64,000 nucleotides of DNA, from the NCBI RefSeq assembly GCF_010389155.1, contig NC_057768.1, positions 14,692,501-14,756,500 on the forward strand. The letters run 5' to 3'. Made by a program: the position numbers and the translations under genes. The notes below the pieces were generated by a model. That model searched no databases, had not been told where the DNA came from, and worked only from the letters and a program-made list of their open reading frames with translations. Below are positions 21,640 to 33,949 of the stretch, piece by piece (position 1 is the stretch's first letter; each line of letters begins with the position of its first letter). Origin of the DNA: Erigeron canadensis (lineage: Eukaryota > Streptophyta > Magnoliopsida > Asterales > Asteraceae).

Positions 21640-22797
21640 GCCCATTATAAACCCTAAAAACAAAAGCAGAGCACATAGGTCGAAAGTGACGGCTAGGGAT
21701 CGAGAATTTGGACCTCTTAAGCACTACGGAGCAGATCTAACATCATTAGACGCTTGGGAATCCAACCTTGTGATTTATAATCACCCGGTTCTACATTCTT
21801 TCTTTCTTTCCGTTATCTCTAGATTTCTATGTTATTTTATTTTATCAGATTGTTCATGGCTACTCAGTCTATGAGTAGCTAAGTTACTAGACATTCGTTT
21901 GGACGTGATGTAAACATGACTTGATTGTTGATTATGGTTGATTGTTGAACAGTTTCTATGCTAAATCGCTGATCCATATTTATTTGAATCTGAATTGTTA
22001 TTAGTTTTCATATACAAACTGATTTTTATTGATTTGATCGAGTCGAACTGATCAGCGGATCTAGGGTCATTTTAATCTGTTTGCGAAACATTGATCGTCT
22101 TTAATCAGTGTAACCATTTGATCTATAACTGGACATTTGATTGAGAATTAATAATTCGTTCAAACGAGTATGTGTTTAATTAGGTTAATCTAGCTGATCT
22201 GGCGAACGGAAACCGGATCCAGGTGGTTAAGGTAATCAATATCTTTTAACTTTAACAAGAACAAAGACTTACATAAAAGATTTCAGTCATAGTTACAGGC
22301 TCAGTTTTTAAAGCTCAGTGAGTGACCTTAACAGGAACTCATTGAAGTGTCTGACCAGTCGAAAGGCAGTCAGGCTAAATAATTCAAGTGAATCTAACGA
22401 GAATCTGAATGTGTAAAGAGTCATTCAACAACTTCAACTATAACCACTTTTAAGCATGTCAATCAAAACCAAACGAATGTTAGTTTTACATTTATTATTG
22501 TCTTTAATTTCATATTCAATTAGTTAACTAGGAGACCCCCCCCCCAAAGAAAACTGTAATCTTAACTTAAGTATTTTAATTTCCTTAGTTTAAGTTCCCT
22601 ACGAACGAACCTGGACTTACCTCGACTATATTCCTACTAGACAAAGTACACTGCTCTTAGTTGCGTTTTAAGATAGATTAGGTAAAACCTTGAATTATAA
22701 ATTTAAAACTTAGATAGTTTAATAAAAAAAAATGCACATCAGTTCCTATCTTAAGCCATCACTTAGAAATGCCATTTTCATTATGTTGCTATCAATT

Positions 22798-25483
22798 GTG
22801 AGATCCAAGTATATTGGTAACATTCGCATCGTTTTGGTTGTAGAGATTGATGGTGTAAAAGGTTACTTTCATTACACGCATTGTTATAAGTTTTTAGGTT
22901 CTCGGTAACTTGGCTTCATTTGTGGTTTCACTTGGCATATTAGGTTATCATATAGAAATTCCATATTAAGTTATGTTATTCTTATTTATCATTTGTTGTG
23001 TAATCGATTTTAGCGCGAATTAGCATTTGTGATATCAATATATAGCTTGGTTAACATAATTACTTATGCTTATTTCACTCAATTATCTTTGTTTTATTTT
23101 GATTATACTTATCTCATGAAATTCGTTTAAGTATTATGGGCCATTATCATTTGGGCCAAAATGTGATGGGTTTTTAAGTGACTTGGGCTTAATTTAGTTA
23201 TTGGAATTAACCTTATTTGGGTTATGTGCTTAATGGGTTATATTGGTTATTGGACTTTATGGTTTGTTGGGCCAAGTGGTCCTACTGATTTATGGCTCTA
23301 TGGGTTTAGTATTTGGGCCGGGTTAGCCCATTATGGTCTTTAGTGCATCTTTTAGCCCATTATACAAGTGGTTAGTTTCCTTTCAAATTTTCTGTTTTTA
23401 ATTCAGATTTTTATGAAATGTTGGCTACTATTTTGGGGTCAAGAAAAATTATTTGGACCTTCATGATTTTTACATAGCGACTTATATGTGTCTAGTATTT
23501 TTGTGAATTTTTGGTGAATTTTTAGATAATGTTTGGTGTCCTTCAAAATTATCCAAACACAAACTATCCCGAATGGGCACTGCTTGCGACATCAGAAGTT
23601 TTATAAAAGTTCTCAATGTTCTGATTGTTAGAAAAATCCCATGATTTTATTTTAAGTTCAAAATACATTGAAATTACTCACCACCAAGTATGACCTCCTG
23701 GAACATTATGGATTAGGAGATAAAAATTGTTAAAGTTTATAAAATATTCATACCAAATTATAGTTCTGACCCGTTTCAGTAGAAAAATCATATCTTTCAT
23801 TTGGTTCAGGATATTTGAGTTTCCAGTTGGAGATTAAACTTAACTCATTTATCTACAACTTTTATTTTGAAAGTTTTGCTTGAAACGGACCTCACATGCT
23901 CAGTTTATTCAGTACAAGACAGAAAACCAATTCTGTCAGAATGTTTATTGGTTAATGCATCCCACCAATGGTGTTAGTTGCTTGTTTTAGCCTCTAAATT
24001 ACCACCAACAAGATTATTACTTAATTTTGTATCTCTTAACATCAAATATACAGATTTCAAACAAATTTCAAGATCATTCATCATCATTTTCAACTGAACT
24101 TATACAAAATATAATTGATAATCATGATTCTTGCCAAAACATCTTTTGATCATCCTAAAAACAACATGCATGTAAAGATCTTGTATTTTCTCAACATAAA
24201 ATGTATTATTTACTTGTAAAACACATATTTACTGATAATCAAACTCAAAAGCATTAAAGGATCATTGAAAAATTTATAGATAAAGATGTATTGAAATCGG
24301 TTTTGAGAGAACAACCTTAGATGATGAAAACCTTGACATATATGGCCGTTTGAGAGCTATTGACGCTTCCTATCCATGCTCCCATTGATTTTAGCTTAAC
24401 CCCATACAAGATTATTGTTAGTTATTGAATGTTTGATGATTAAGTCATGAGTTTATGGGTTGTTCTTGGCCCATATTTGCTGCTGCCGATCAGTCCCCTT
24501 AAAGGGCTGATTTCGTATGATTATTGCCTCCAAATCACCTCCAAACTTCCACCATACATGACTCTAGGTGATAGATGATCCATATGACTTATTATTACAT
24601 TAGATTAGTTAGTTTTAAGCCCATTTTGCCTTGGAGAATTCGAAAATGGAGAAGAAGAAAGAAGGAAAGTTGGGAGAGTTGAAAGAGACCCATTGCATGT
24701 GTGTGTGTTGTGTTTGAGTGTGAAATGAGAGAGTGGCCTGGTCTTGGGGCATAAAAAACGTGGCTATGGCAGAAAATAAAGGGTATGGAGTGAGTTTATT
24801 GGTTAAGAGGTGTGGTGGGAAGACATGGGTTGGTTAACTCATGGGGTGAGGTGTTGGGTTAGTTCTCAACTAGTGTTAAGACATGCAAATAAATATATGT
24901 ATGTATTATGGGTGTGTGAGTGTAAGAATAAGTGGGTTAGTTGTATGTTGATTGGTGGATTTTATGAGAGTTTATATTTATAATAAGTTTAAGTTGTATG
25001 CATATCTTTTAATTGGAATACTTATTCAAATATTGCAATATATTTATATACTTTTTATTATTCAAGCTTACTATTATATACATAATAGTTTATAAATCTA
25101 TTTTCAAGATGGTCATTACATTTTTGTGCTCAAATGTACTTTAATTAGCTTTGTGTTTGAATTGTTGGACATTTATAGAGATTTTTGGTTGTTATCAAAA
25201 CTCGTGAGTCTTGTACAAATATTTATGTAACTCAACTTCTCGAAATAAAATTTTTGGTTCATTGACATTTCACCAAGTTTGATTAGAACTAATTTATAGC
25301 TTGAGATCGTATTGAATGATTATAGTTATTGTTTAGGGCATTTCTAAGACATTTCACTGTACTAGGGGGTAATTATCACTCTGCTTTGAATATCTAGGAG
25401 GCAATTTCTCTTAATAAACCTCTAGGGATTGAAACCTAGATAAATATAAGTAAGTAGTCCTAATTTGAGATTGAGGGTTGTTA
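22798..25483 (-). repeat. Old chromovirus-type 3' LTR (element G)
   Basis: The right end reads GGGTTGTTACA on the plus strand, matching the LTR ends of elements A and B (minus-strand start TGTAACAACC). TGTGAGATCC at 22798 is a plausible other end, giving about 2.7 kb, a usual size for Tekay-type LTRs. Just outside the right end (about 25500-25525) TTCGTCCTCGAA follows, like the C-terminal pol codons next to the 3' LTR of element A. No partner LTR is present. The left boundary is tentative. Confidence 0.5.
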
Positions 25484-27193
25484 CATCATTACCCCTTAAC
25501 ATCAACTTCGTCCTCGAAGTTTGCTCGTTCACACGGTTATAAAATGAATAGATTGGCAATAAGGATAGCTTCACGGAGTCGTACAAATGTGAGAGTTCAT
25601 ATAGGTTTTATCACGACCTTTCGGTTACTTACGGGCTTTTTAACCTCCATAGTTGGGGGCATCTATTTCTTGGTGCCCTAAATATCACCTGGTTAGAAGC
25701 TTTGAAGGAGTTATAATTGTCGCTCGCTTCCTGAGACGACTTTAGATTAATCGTAAGAAATCACTGTGGGCTGTCCATTCCGCCTAGATCAATGTTAAGT
25801 AATGGGATGATGACAAGAATATTAATACGGAGGTGTAATATGAGCAAACGGTTCGCAACGTGAGTTATAACAAAAATAGTAAGGGACGTTGGAATATCGA
25901 TTGTTGGTGGCCACTCATTTCTCATTGTCACTTTGTACACTTTCCTTTATCGTTTGCTTTCCCAAATAAAGTATCCTCTACTGGCTCCTCGCCTACTTTT
26001 ATATTTCTTTGGTTTAATGTTGGACAGGCTTGCCGCTACTAGAAAATATATTGACTTTGTTTGTGACTAATCACTTGTTAAGGGATTACCCCCTTAACAA
26101 GGGTGATGCTAATTCGGGATGCCGAGTTGTATCAAAATTTGCAAAAGTACATCTTCGTAGTACCTCATTTTAGGGTTTTCTAGTATTGTCATTATTGTTT
26201 TATGGCGTGCAAGGGGATCGTGAATTGGTTGATGATAGTTCCATCTTGCTCCTCATACTCACCTTTGTCCTTTAACTTCGTCCTTATTTTCCCAAGGTCG
26301 CCCTTTTTATTATTCTCCATGTCGCATCGTTACCAATTTCTCTTGCTTAGCTTGCAAATCATTTCATGGCACCTTTATTTCTTCCTTTTTAGTGTAGAAG
26401 TTCTATCATCTGTGACATATTTCCTACCAACCTCCTTTTTGACATATGCACATATAACCTCTTCCTTTTTTCTTCTCTTCCTACGCATTCCTCGCGATAG
26501 AGTTTACACAATCCTCATGCTTACATTTAATCATATCATACCCTCACTATCTTGGTAAGACGGACACCTCAAGCCCTTATTAGTATGGATTCCTTCTCCA
26601 GGACAATTCTTCTTAGCTCCTTCCGGGCTTCCACAAAACTTCCAATGACCTTGCTCTCTAAAGCCTCATATCTATTTTCAGCTTTCTATAACATACTGTT
26701 ATTAGGATTTACGATATAAGATAGTTTAGGTGAAACAACGGTTACTTAGTCTTTTCCTCAACCATGCGGTTCCCTCCATTTTCATTTCGTTTTCTCATGG
26801 GTCACCATACTCCTTACCATTTCGTCACTCAAATCCATCTCTAATACTAGAGTAATTGTCATCTTAGATGACACACGCGCAGTCGCTAGTCCTCGTTGTT
26901 ATTTCAGGAATACCTGTGAGATCATAGTGATACGAAATTGTGATTTGAGAAAAAACTTTCAAATTAGGTCAAAATTTTGTGAAATTGAAGTGGATTACAG
27001 ATGAATTGAAGTAATTGAGATGAATTTGTGAAGATTTTATGAAGACCTTGTGAAAAATTAGGGTTTCAATGAAATTTTTTGTGATTTTTGTAATTTTTTT
27101 TTCTAAAAACCAGTGAAATTTTGTCGAAGAGGTGATCGAAAATCTCGCCGGAGAAGAAGTTAACGCATCGGATAACGCCGGGAAAGACGCTCT
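25484..27193 (-). other. Decayed internal DNA of element G and neighbouring remnants
   Basis: Apart from the short pol-end-like string near 25510, no reading frame survives. Plus-strand open stretches at 25478-25681, 25860-26042 and 26202-26558 have no recognisable domains. The right part (about 26930-27190) probably belongs to the leader of the small copia remnant whose primer site is at 27194. Confidence 0.35.
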
Positions 27194-27420
27194 AATACCA
27201 ATTGATATGTAGAAAGTAGAATTTGTGAAAGAGGGAAAGCATTTGTATCAAATCAATATCAGATTGATATCAATATGAATATAGGCTTATATAGCCGTTG
27301 TACAGCTGACTATTCAAACAGAAAATAACCGTCAAAATTTACACAATGACCCCCCTATACTTATGACAAAATACACTAAAGGCCCTTGTTACTGATTTGA
27401 ATTATTTTACATGTAACAAA
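27194..27420 (-). mobile_element. Small copia 5' LTR with mutated primer site
   Basis: Minus-strand TTGGTATTAGAGC (27194-27206) is the initiator-Met primer site with one change (TCAG to TTAG). Directly to the right is a possible LTR from TGATATGTAG (about 27208) to ACATGTAACA (about 27420), with a GCTTATATAGCC TATA-like run near 27284. No partner LTR is visible. Confidence 0.4.
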
Positions 27421-28022
27421 ATGATCCATAATACATGTAGTAGACTACTAGTCGATATTATTATAGGTACAATTTGATATAAATGGATTCAATTGATTTT
27501 TGGATGGATTAATAAATCTCAAAATGTATTACAGTATATAGTTCTGCTAATGGCGGGTTGGATAGTTTAGAAAAAGCAGGTTGGATAGATTAGAAAATAA
27601 GTGACCCCAATAATCCGCATTGTTTATACTCCTAAATTTTTCTTGTAGGTTCCGAGTGTGTCATATGTCGACAAAATGAATTTAGTATGATCTGATATAA
27701 CATTTTTGGTGTTATCACTTTCAATGAAACTAGAATATTGAAGTTTTTGGATAATCTGACTTGCTTAATATCAAAGGATGCACAATCCCTGATAATATCA
27801 AAGGATGCACAATCCCTAATGTCAACAATAATGGATTTCTTAGATGTGCCAAAATACGTTGACCAACTGCTTATTCTTATGTGATAAAAATTCGTGTAAC
27901 ATGTACATGTCGTATCACATATATCAACATAAACTTAATTACAGAAGTAATAACGAACGATTAAAGCGGGAGAAAACTTATTAATACAACAATTACGACA
28001 TGTTAATTAAATGGTTATCACA
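27421..28022. other. Intergenic DNA downstream of the ankyrin gene
   Basis: AT-rich with no ORF. A ~20-bp direct repeat around AATATCAAAGGATGCACAAT lies near 27767-27815. Poly(A) signals for the ankyrin transcript are likely here but no single site stands out. Confidence 0.4.
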
Positions 28023-31000
28023 TTAAATAATCGCTGGAGGAGGAGGAGGAGTAGTCCTAGCTCGTACTCCAGAATACCAAACTGCGGGTTTTGGACCACT
28101 AAACTTGGAGAGGATGTTTCGTATGATATGTTTGGATTTCCAAAGGGGAGACAAAAGTTGTATCTTCTGAAACTCAAAATACGAGAATATGAAAACAAGT
28201 ACTGGGAAGAAGGAGACCGCATACAAGGTGATGTCAATCCATTCTCTGCCACTAATTATCGTTAGAATAAGTGTCACTGCAAATGCCACCATCAACATCG
28301 CGTCAGAGATCATCAACATCGTAAGTCCTGAATTCATCTTACAAATAAGAGATTTCTCAAAATCCTTAAACCTATACGACGATATAATTATATTGAGAAA
28401 CATGATGACTGACGTCAGAGCTGCAGAGAGCGATACTGCATCCGCCACCGTAAAATAGAAGAACAACGTTTTTTTCTTAAGAACTGGTTGACCCGTGTTA
28501 GGATCTAGACCCCCTGGTACTGTGTACGCAGCAGCAAAGGCAACAGTCGCAATCAACACTGCGACAACTGTGTAGTTTTTCGAGTTCTCAAGCATCCACT
28601 CTTTGGCATCTGCGCGGAGTTGATTGTAACACTCATTAAAGACTTCCTCGGCAGTCTTTGATTTGGAGTTACGTTTCATTCTATCCAAGGTTGTACATAT
28701 GCCTTCCACTTTCTACATACATAATCCAAAATGTCATATATATATATATATATATTGAAAAAAAATATGATTGATTCAATTTTTAAAGGGTTAAAGGCAT
28801 GGGAGTGTAACCAACTATGACCAAAAAGCTATGTAATGTACCCATCTACTCGACTTGCTATCTAGTGTAAACAACTTTGTTTTTTGGGTTATACAATGTA
28901 AACAACCGGATACAAAAGGTTTCCATCCGGTTATATGTAATGTATATGTATCTATATGACTATATCATCATCATCATCCTTACTAAAATTGCCGGAAAAA
29001 TTAGAATCGCGATAACTTTGATGTTTCTTCGAATTAAGACAAACTACCACCAATCGACTCAAAATTTGATCCCGCACAAACCCTTACCAAAGTTTTCGAA
29101 TCCAACACTCGCCCCAAAAAATGGTGATTCGCTGGAAAACACCCCCGCAGTGGTGCTTAGCGGCTGAGTTTCTCGAGAACTCCATGGAATATTGGCTTCC
29201 TTTATCTATCCTTGATCCGTCAATATCCATCACCACACTAACGAAAAACACCCCCGCGGTGGCCATTGGTATTTGCACATAGGAAACTTTGGAAACAATT
29301 TTAGTGGTATGCGTCGAATTCAAAGGGGGAAAAACATCAGGGTTTTGATCAGAGTGTTTCGATGAAGATCTAAGGAAGTATTTTGAATCATGAGTCGGTT
29401 CATCGACTGAATTGCCGAAGGAAGCAGCTACCGGATTTTTCGCTCCTTTCCCTCGATCTTTAGGTGAAATTGAGTACATGAGTTTGTAGAATACCTTTGT
29501 TATATGATTACCTTTGTTATATGGTTTGAGGTTTGATCAACAAATTTCGTATCTAAGCTAAAAGGAAAAAAAATTTGAAAGTAGTAACCTGCAACTTGTT
29601 TCTTAACCGGTTGCTTACATTGTATAACCCAACAAATAAAGTTGGTTATACTAGATAGCAAGTTGAGTAGATGGGTACATTACATAGCCTTTTGGTCATA
29701 GTTGGTTACACTCCCATGCTTTTAACCCATTTTTAAATAAAAAAGGTAACACCCAATACTTCTTTCATGAGTTATGAGTCGTAGTACCGTCTAAGACAGT
29801 GTTTGTCAAAATTGATATGTAAAAAGCCTTAACATTATCTAAAGTAGAGAGACTGCTTCCAGGTTCTATATACCTACCTAAGGTAGAACTAGACCTCTGT
29901 CTCCTGATCGATGCAATGGTGTTAACCACTTGAATAAATACGTCAACATCGCAAATATATCGTATTATACTCACCTTAAACATACGGATATTATCTTGAA
30001 GAACGAATGCAGGTCCTCTTAACTCTGCATCAACATCTGGTATCTCTTTAGCAACCATATGCAACAATGTATTTGCATCGTTATCGATCTTCCCCCTCAA
30101 TCTCTCTGTCATATACTTCTTATTCATCAAAAATTCAAAAACTTCATGGTTACGGTTCATGATTGCTACATGTAAAATATTGTGACCGTCTTGGTCGATA
30201 TGTTCTATTGCCTGAGGATACTGTTGGAGTATCTCCTCAACAATCTCCGTACACCCGTGTTTAGTTGCTAATAGTAACGGCGTATGAGGCAATCGAATTC
30301 CGACTTCAATCGTTGTTATTTTTTCAGCTTGAATTGTGGATGTTTTCTTTCCATATTCATGGAACTTGACTCTGTGCTTTCCCACCCTTGCTTCAGTATT
30401 TTCCCATGATGTGTCTTCTTTTACCAGCAACTTTATTAGTTTCATTCCCCATTCATATCTAAACTTGTTTTTGCGCATTTTTTTTAGAAATGACAAAATC
30501 CGGCTAGTGTCTTCCACATTTGGGTCAATTACTAAGATTTGAAAGTAGAAACTATATTAGAGTTTATTTAGGTACGAATTTGAAATATTGATGTTTCATA
30601 TTCAATCTCATTATGTTGTAAACATGTAACATAATATACATTCTTATTAGATTGAATTAGTATCCTGTTTAATTAGCTATCTAGAAAAATTACAAATGTT
30701 AGTAATTTATTACTCAAAATTTTGTAGCATGTATTGAACTTTAAATGCGTATATTGTGTACACAACCAAGTGACCAACATTAATTGATTATTACGAATTA
30801 GGTAATGATAGATCCTCCTAGTTGACCAACCTAATTATAAGATCAAGCCACCTGGATAAATCGAGGTGTGATCAAGCCACCTGGATTACACATGTCAAAT
30901 GTTTGTAGGATTATTAGGCTAAAGTGTTAAGAGAATTAATCATTTTTCTTAAATTAAACACCTCTTGAAGAGTTGATTTAGAATCATCTTACAATTATAT

Positions 31001-32241
31001 ATCTTGCGAGTGATGTATCTCTTGGGCAAAAGATTCAGTTGACGGCATGAAAGAAGTTGAAGGGGGGTCATCTCGTCTTCATCCTTTTCATGAATTAAAC
31101 GTTTATGCTTGATCTCTATCTCATGCGCCATCCCTGCAAGGCCAAATACATGATCCAACACAAAAGAAATTATTATAGAAAAATGGACTTGGGCATCACT
31201 CTCCAAATGCATTACTAAAAAAGGAAAAAATGAAAAAAATTAGTTACGTTCCATCGTTGTAAAGCTTATTTAAAGAAGCCAGAAAAGAGAAAATTTTCCA
31301 AACAAAAGAGTTACATGTTAATAGTCATCATAAGACAGAAGCCATTTTCGAAAGTGAGCAGTTTGTGTTAATAGTCACCATAAGCAATGTGTGTTAATAG
31401 TCACCATAACAGAACCCTTTGGAGAAAGTGAGCCGGTGTTAAATAAAATGGACAAAATCAATTAAATAATGCGTCACATGTGGTTCAAAGAACATTTGAG
31501 TCCAATTTTAGTATACTAATTGGTAGATGATAACAACAGAATTTATTATTTATATATTACACTCATATACACATACACATACATATACAATTTGCAAATA
31601 TATATATATATATTTTCTATCACACTATTTGAATTGTAATGTTTTTGGGTGTTATAAAAGTCAACGGGGTTTTCCCCATTTACCCAAAAAAAATATGTAT
31701 ATATGGAGACACACTTACAATAGTTTCTGCTAAGAATGGCAAGATGCAGGATGGTGGACTTATCATCCCTTATGAGAAAGGTTTTCATATCTGGTCCTTG
31801 GTTTGTCCTCATGACTTCATCGTGAATGTACTTAAAGATTTTTGACTTGCCATGGCGAGCTGCATAGAACAATGCAGTCTCACCTTGCTTGTTGCTCATA
31901 CCCAGCAACATAGGAGCCCTGCGTAGCAATTCCTTCGTAATGCTAACCGTACTATTGTTAGTGCCGGTTTCATGAAGGATGGTGCTTCCTCTGCTATTCT
32001 GCCAAGTGAGTTTGTGAGTATCACAGTGAGGCACCATATCAAGAAGAGAGAGGGCTAGGTTGGTTTTCTTGTGGTAAATAGCAATATGGATCACAGTGTC
32101 TTGGTGTATCGTGATTGTATGCAGAGGGCCCTTGGTGATGCTTGCACATATCTCAAGCACCTTTTCGTCATCCTTCTTCATCATTAGAGCTTTATATAGT
32201 TCTGAATTAGTCTTGATCAAGTTATCAGCTTCTTGATCCAT
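28023..32241 (-). CDS. Ankyrin-repeat protein with C-terminal PGG membrane domain (ITN1/ACD6-like)
   Basis: Four exons were placed by GT-AG sites: 32241-31719, 31133-30993, 30531-29975 and 28712-28023. They total 1911 bp, giving 636 residues with no internal stop. Donors read ATT|GTAAGT, ATT|GTAAGA and AAG|GTGAGT; acceptors read TTGCAG|GG, TCTTAG|TA and GTATGTAG|AA. Residues ~20-175 hold N-terminal ankyrin repeats (GETALFYAARHG, STILHLAI). A conserved HEKDED-x-MTPLQLLSC block follows at about 190-205, then further repeats near 285-350 (TPLLLATKHGCTEIVEEIL). Exon 4 carries the PGG domain (VAVLIATVAFAAAYTVPGG, about 457-475) and three more hydrophobic helices, ending in a PPPPP tail. Family members are plasma-membrane or endomembrane proteins linked to salt stress and defence. 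The role of this copy is not shown by sequence. A 941-bp transposon lies in intron 3. Confidence 0.85.
28713..29974 (-). other. Intron 3 of the ankyrin gene
   Basis: 1262 bp with GTGAGT donor and GTATGTAG acceptor. About 75% of it is the Mutator-like insertion at 28788-29728. A (TA)n run lies at about 28738-28756, near the acceptor. Confidence 0.7.
28788..29728. mobile_element. Non-autonomous Mutator-like element in intron 3
   Basis: Inverted repeats of about 125 bp start GGGTTAAAGGCATGGGAGTG at the left and GGGTTAAAAGCATGGGAGTG (reverse complement) at the right, with roughly 90% identity. A perfect 9-bp duplication ATTTTTAAA flanks it (28779-28787 and 29729-29737), the size typical of Mutator elements. 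No transposase ORF is present. Minus-strand 29084-29479 is open for 131 codons without a recognisable domain. A short block with AAACACCCCCGC occurs twice (near 29138 and 29247). Confidence 0.85.
31555..31625. repeat. CA/TA microsatellite in intron 1 of the ankyrin gene
   Basis: Alternating ACATAC/CATACA units pass into a (TA)n run. It lies in intron 1 (31134-31718), about 100 bp from the exon 1 donor. Confidence 0.6.
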
Positions 32242-32344
32242 GAGACCCGTATATATGCTTGGAGGATTTTAGAATGGAAAGAACAAAAAAATAGATCGAG
32301 TAGGTGTATGAATGTTTCTCGGATTTGTAACTTCGAGTGCATTT

Positions 32345-32354
32345 ATTTATATAT
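32345..32354 (-). promoter_or_regulatory. Probable TATA box of the ankyrin gene
   Basis: GTATATATAAATA on the minus strand lies about 105 bp upstream of the start codon at 32241, a normal distance for a plant promoter with a leader of about 75 bases. Confidence 0.45.
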
Positions 32355-32599
32355 ACATTTGTTGAGGAATCTTGAGAGTTAAAGAATTCTACACGTAATC
32401 TATATATACGAGTATTTAACTAATTATCTTTTGATGGTCTATAGGGAGATTCCGGAAGCTATCTAAGTTAAAGACATATTGCCGAAATATGCTTTCTCTT
32501 GCAAAGTGGTTACGTAATGATTCCACTTTTCTGGTAAAGAGCTCAAAAACGTAACTTCAAATGCTTGCAACTCTGCTAGTAAATGTTAATATCGTGTAA

Positions 32600-33949
32600 T
32601 TAGTTGATCTAAGTTTTCACTTCTTAACCCATTGAATACATTATACTGATACTTTAAAAGGTGTCTTCGATTCTTTTTAAGTGTTTTATCCCTTTCACAA
32701 TGATTTTTTAATGCTAACCAAAATTCTTTTGATGTATTGAATCCATTAACTAAATGTAATATTTCTTGTGGCGATTACATTTTTAAACATGATAGTGTCT
32801 TTTTCTCTGCCTCTTTCAGTCATATCTTGATAAGCATAAACTTTGTTAACACCACTGTCCTCATATGTTGGGGCACTATATCCTTCAGTCATACAAGTCC
32901 ACATTTTAATGTCCGTGAATTACATAAAGGATTCGAATCGACCTTTCCAAGAAAAGTATTGGTCTATGATCATCAATTTAGGTGGTGAATTACCTTTACC
33001 GGTCTCATGGTTTATTAGTATTAATTGGTTAAGATAACTTGCGGCCAATGTATATTATGTTCAATCTAAGAACACGCAAATACCAAAAACACGCAAAACA
33101 GGGAACATGCAAACCATAGAAACTCTCAAAATTCAAATAACTCTCAAATCCACAAAAACTCTCAAGTTTCAAGAACAAGCAAAACACGGAATACTCAAAA
33201 GCCTTGGTAATAACGAAGCACACAGAAAGGTACAAAGCTCAAGAAACACGCAAAACACCACTTTCACACAATTTCTTAGATCCCGAACATAATATTGTTC
33301 TTTGATCGATGAAACTCTGAGAAAGTGTTACTAGGATTGAGATTAATCTAATTTTGGTAACAAGATTGAACCTTTATTTCAAAAACATACCCAAAGAATA
33401 ATCTCCACCTAAAAACACGCAAAAACGGAATACCCAAAACCGTTGTCAATCTCTAACCAAGGTTATAAAAACCCGTGGCTCTTGATACCAGTTGTATGTC
33501 CCTCGGGTCTTATCCTTCTATCGAACCGAGGTTGACTTAGGGATATGTCAAGGTGCGGAATTCCTCGAGATAACCCACGGTTTTTTGTATCTACCTTTGG
33601 TGATATAAATCTACCACCTTTTTGCGTGAATACTCAACACTCGGGGAACATCTCTCCGGACGCACCTTACCAAACACGTGGTAATCTGTAGTCTACGAGC
33701 CGTTCGGGGCCGGGTGTGTGTTTTGAGTTATCAAGTTCGAATAATTCGTAAGTAGGCTTCACTCATTTACACCCATATGTAAATCTGTAAGATGAAGATT
33801 TCAAGCGTAAATTAGTTCATTAAGGATAAATTCGGTTATTTATTATAACTCTGTCCAAAGTGGGATTCATTAAGAGCAATTGAGTTGTATCCAAATTAAC
33901 TTATTTTCAAAAAAGGCGGAGTTAGAAATTTTAGGACGTCCACCTAACA
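32600..33949 (-). mobile_element. Copia remnant H: 5' LTR, primer site and gag start
   Basis: The right LTR (33493-33949, TGTATGTCCC to CACCTAACA) has the same TG-TCCCTCG start type as the LTR of element C. Minus-strand TGGTATCAAGAGCC (33477-33490) is the initiator-Met primer site with one extra A. Inside, the minus-strand frame near 33030-32830 contains F-S-W-K-G-R-F and M-W-T-C-M-T-E-G-Y, a copia gag N-terminal signature (W-K-x-R-F ... GY), interrupted by stops. The element fades out toward 32600 and its 3' half is missing. Confidence 0.55.

Larger units (their letters stand above)
20237..22735 (+). mobile_element. Athila-like 3' UTR plus LTR (family F, copy 3)
   Basis: This is a direct repeat of 1868-4463. 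The purine tract precedes an LTR from TGATGAG (21214) to about 22735. It has one copy of the ~49-bp motif (20781-20830) where the left copy has two. The palindrome cluster is at 21454-21593, the TATA box at 21631-21639, and a poly-C run near 22536. The left edge at 20237 abuts the leader of the inverted element E. Short open stretches inside the LTR (for example 21686-21874) are not judged genes. Confidence 0.7.

Noticed and set aside
29084..29479. 131-codon minus-strand ORF inside the intronic Mutator-like element
   Set aside because: No recognisable domain and no transposase features; kept only as a remark because a captured fragment cannot be excluded.
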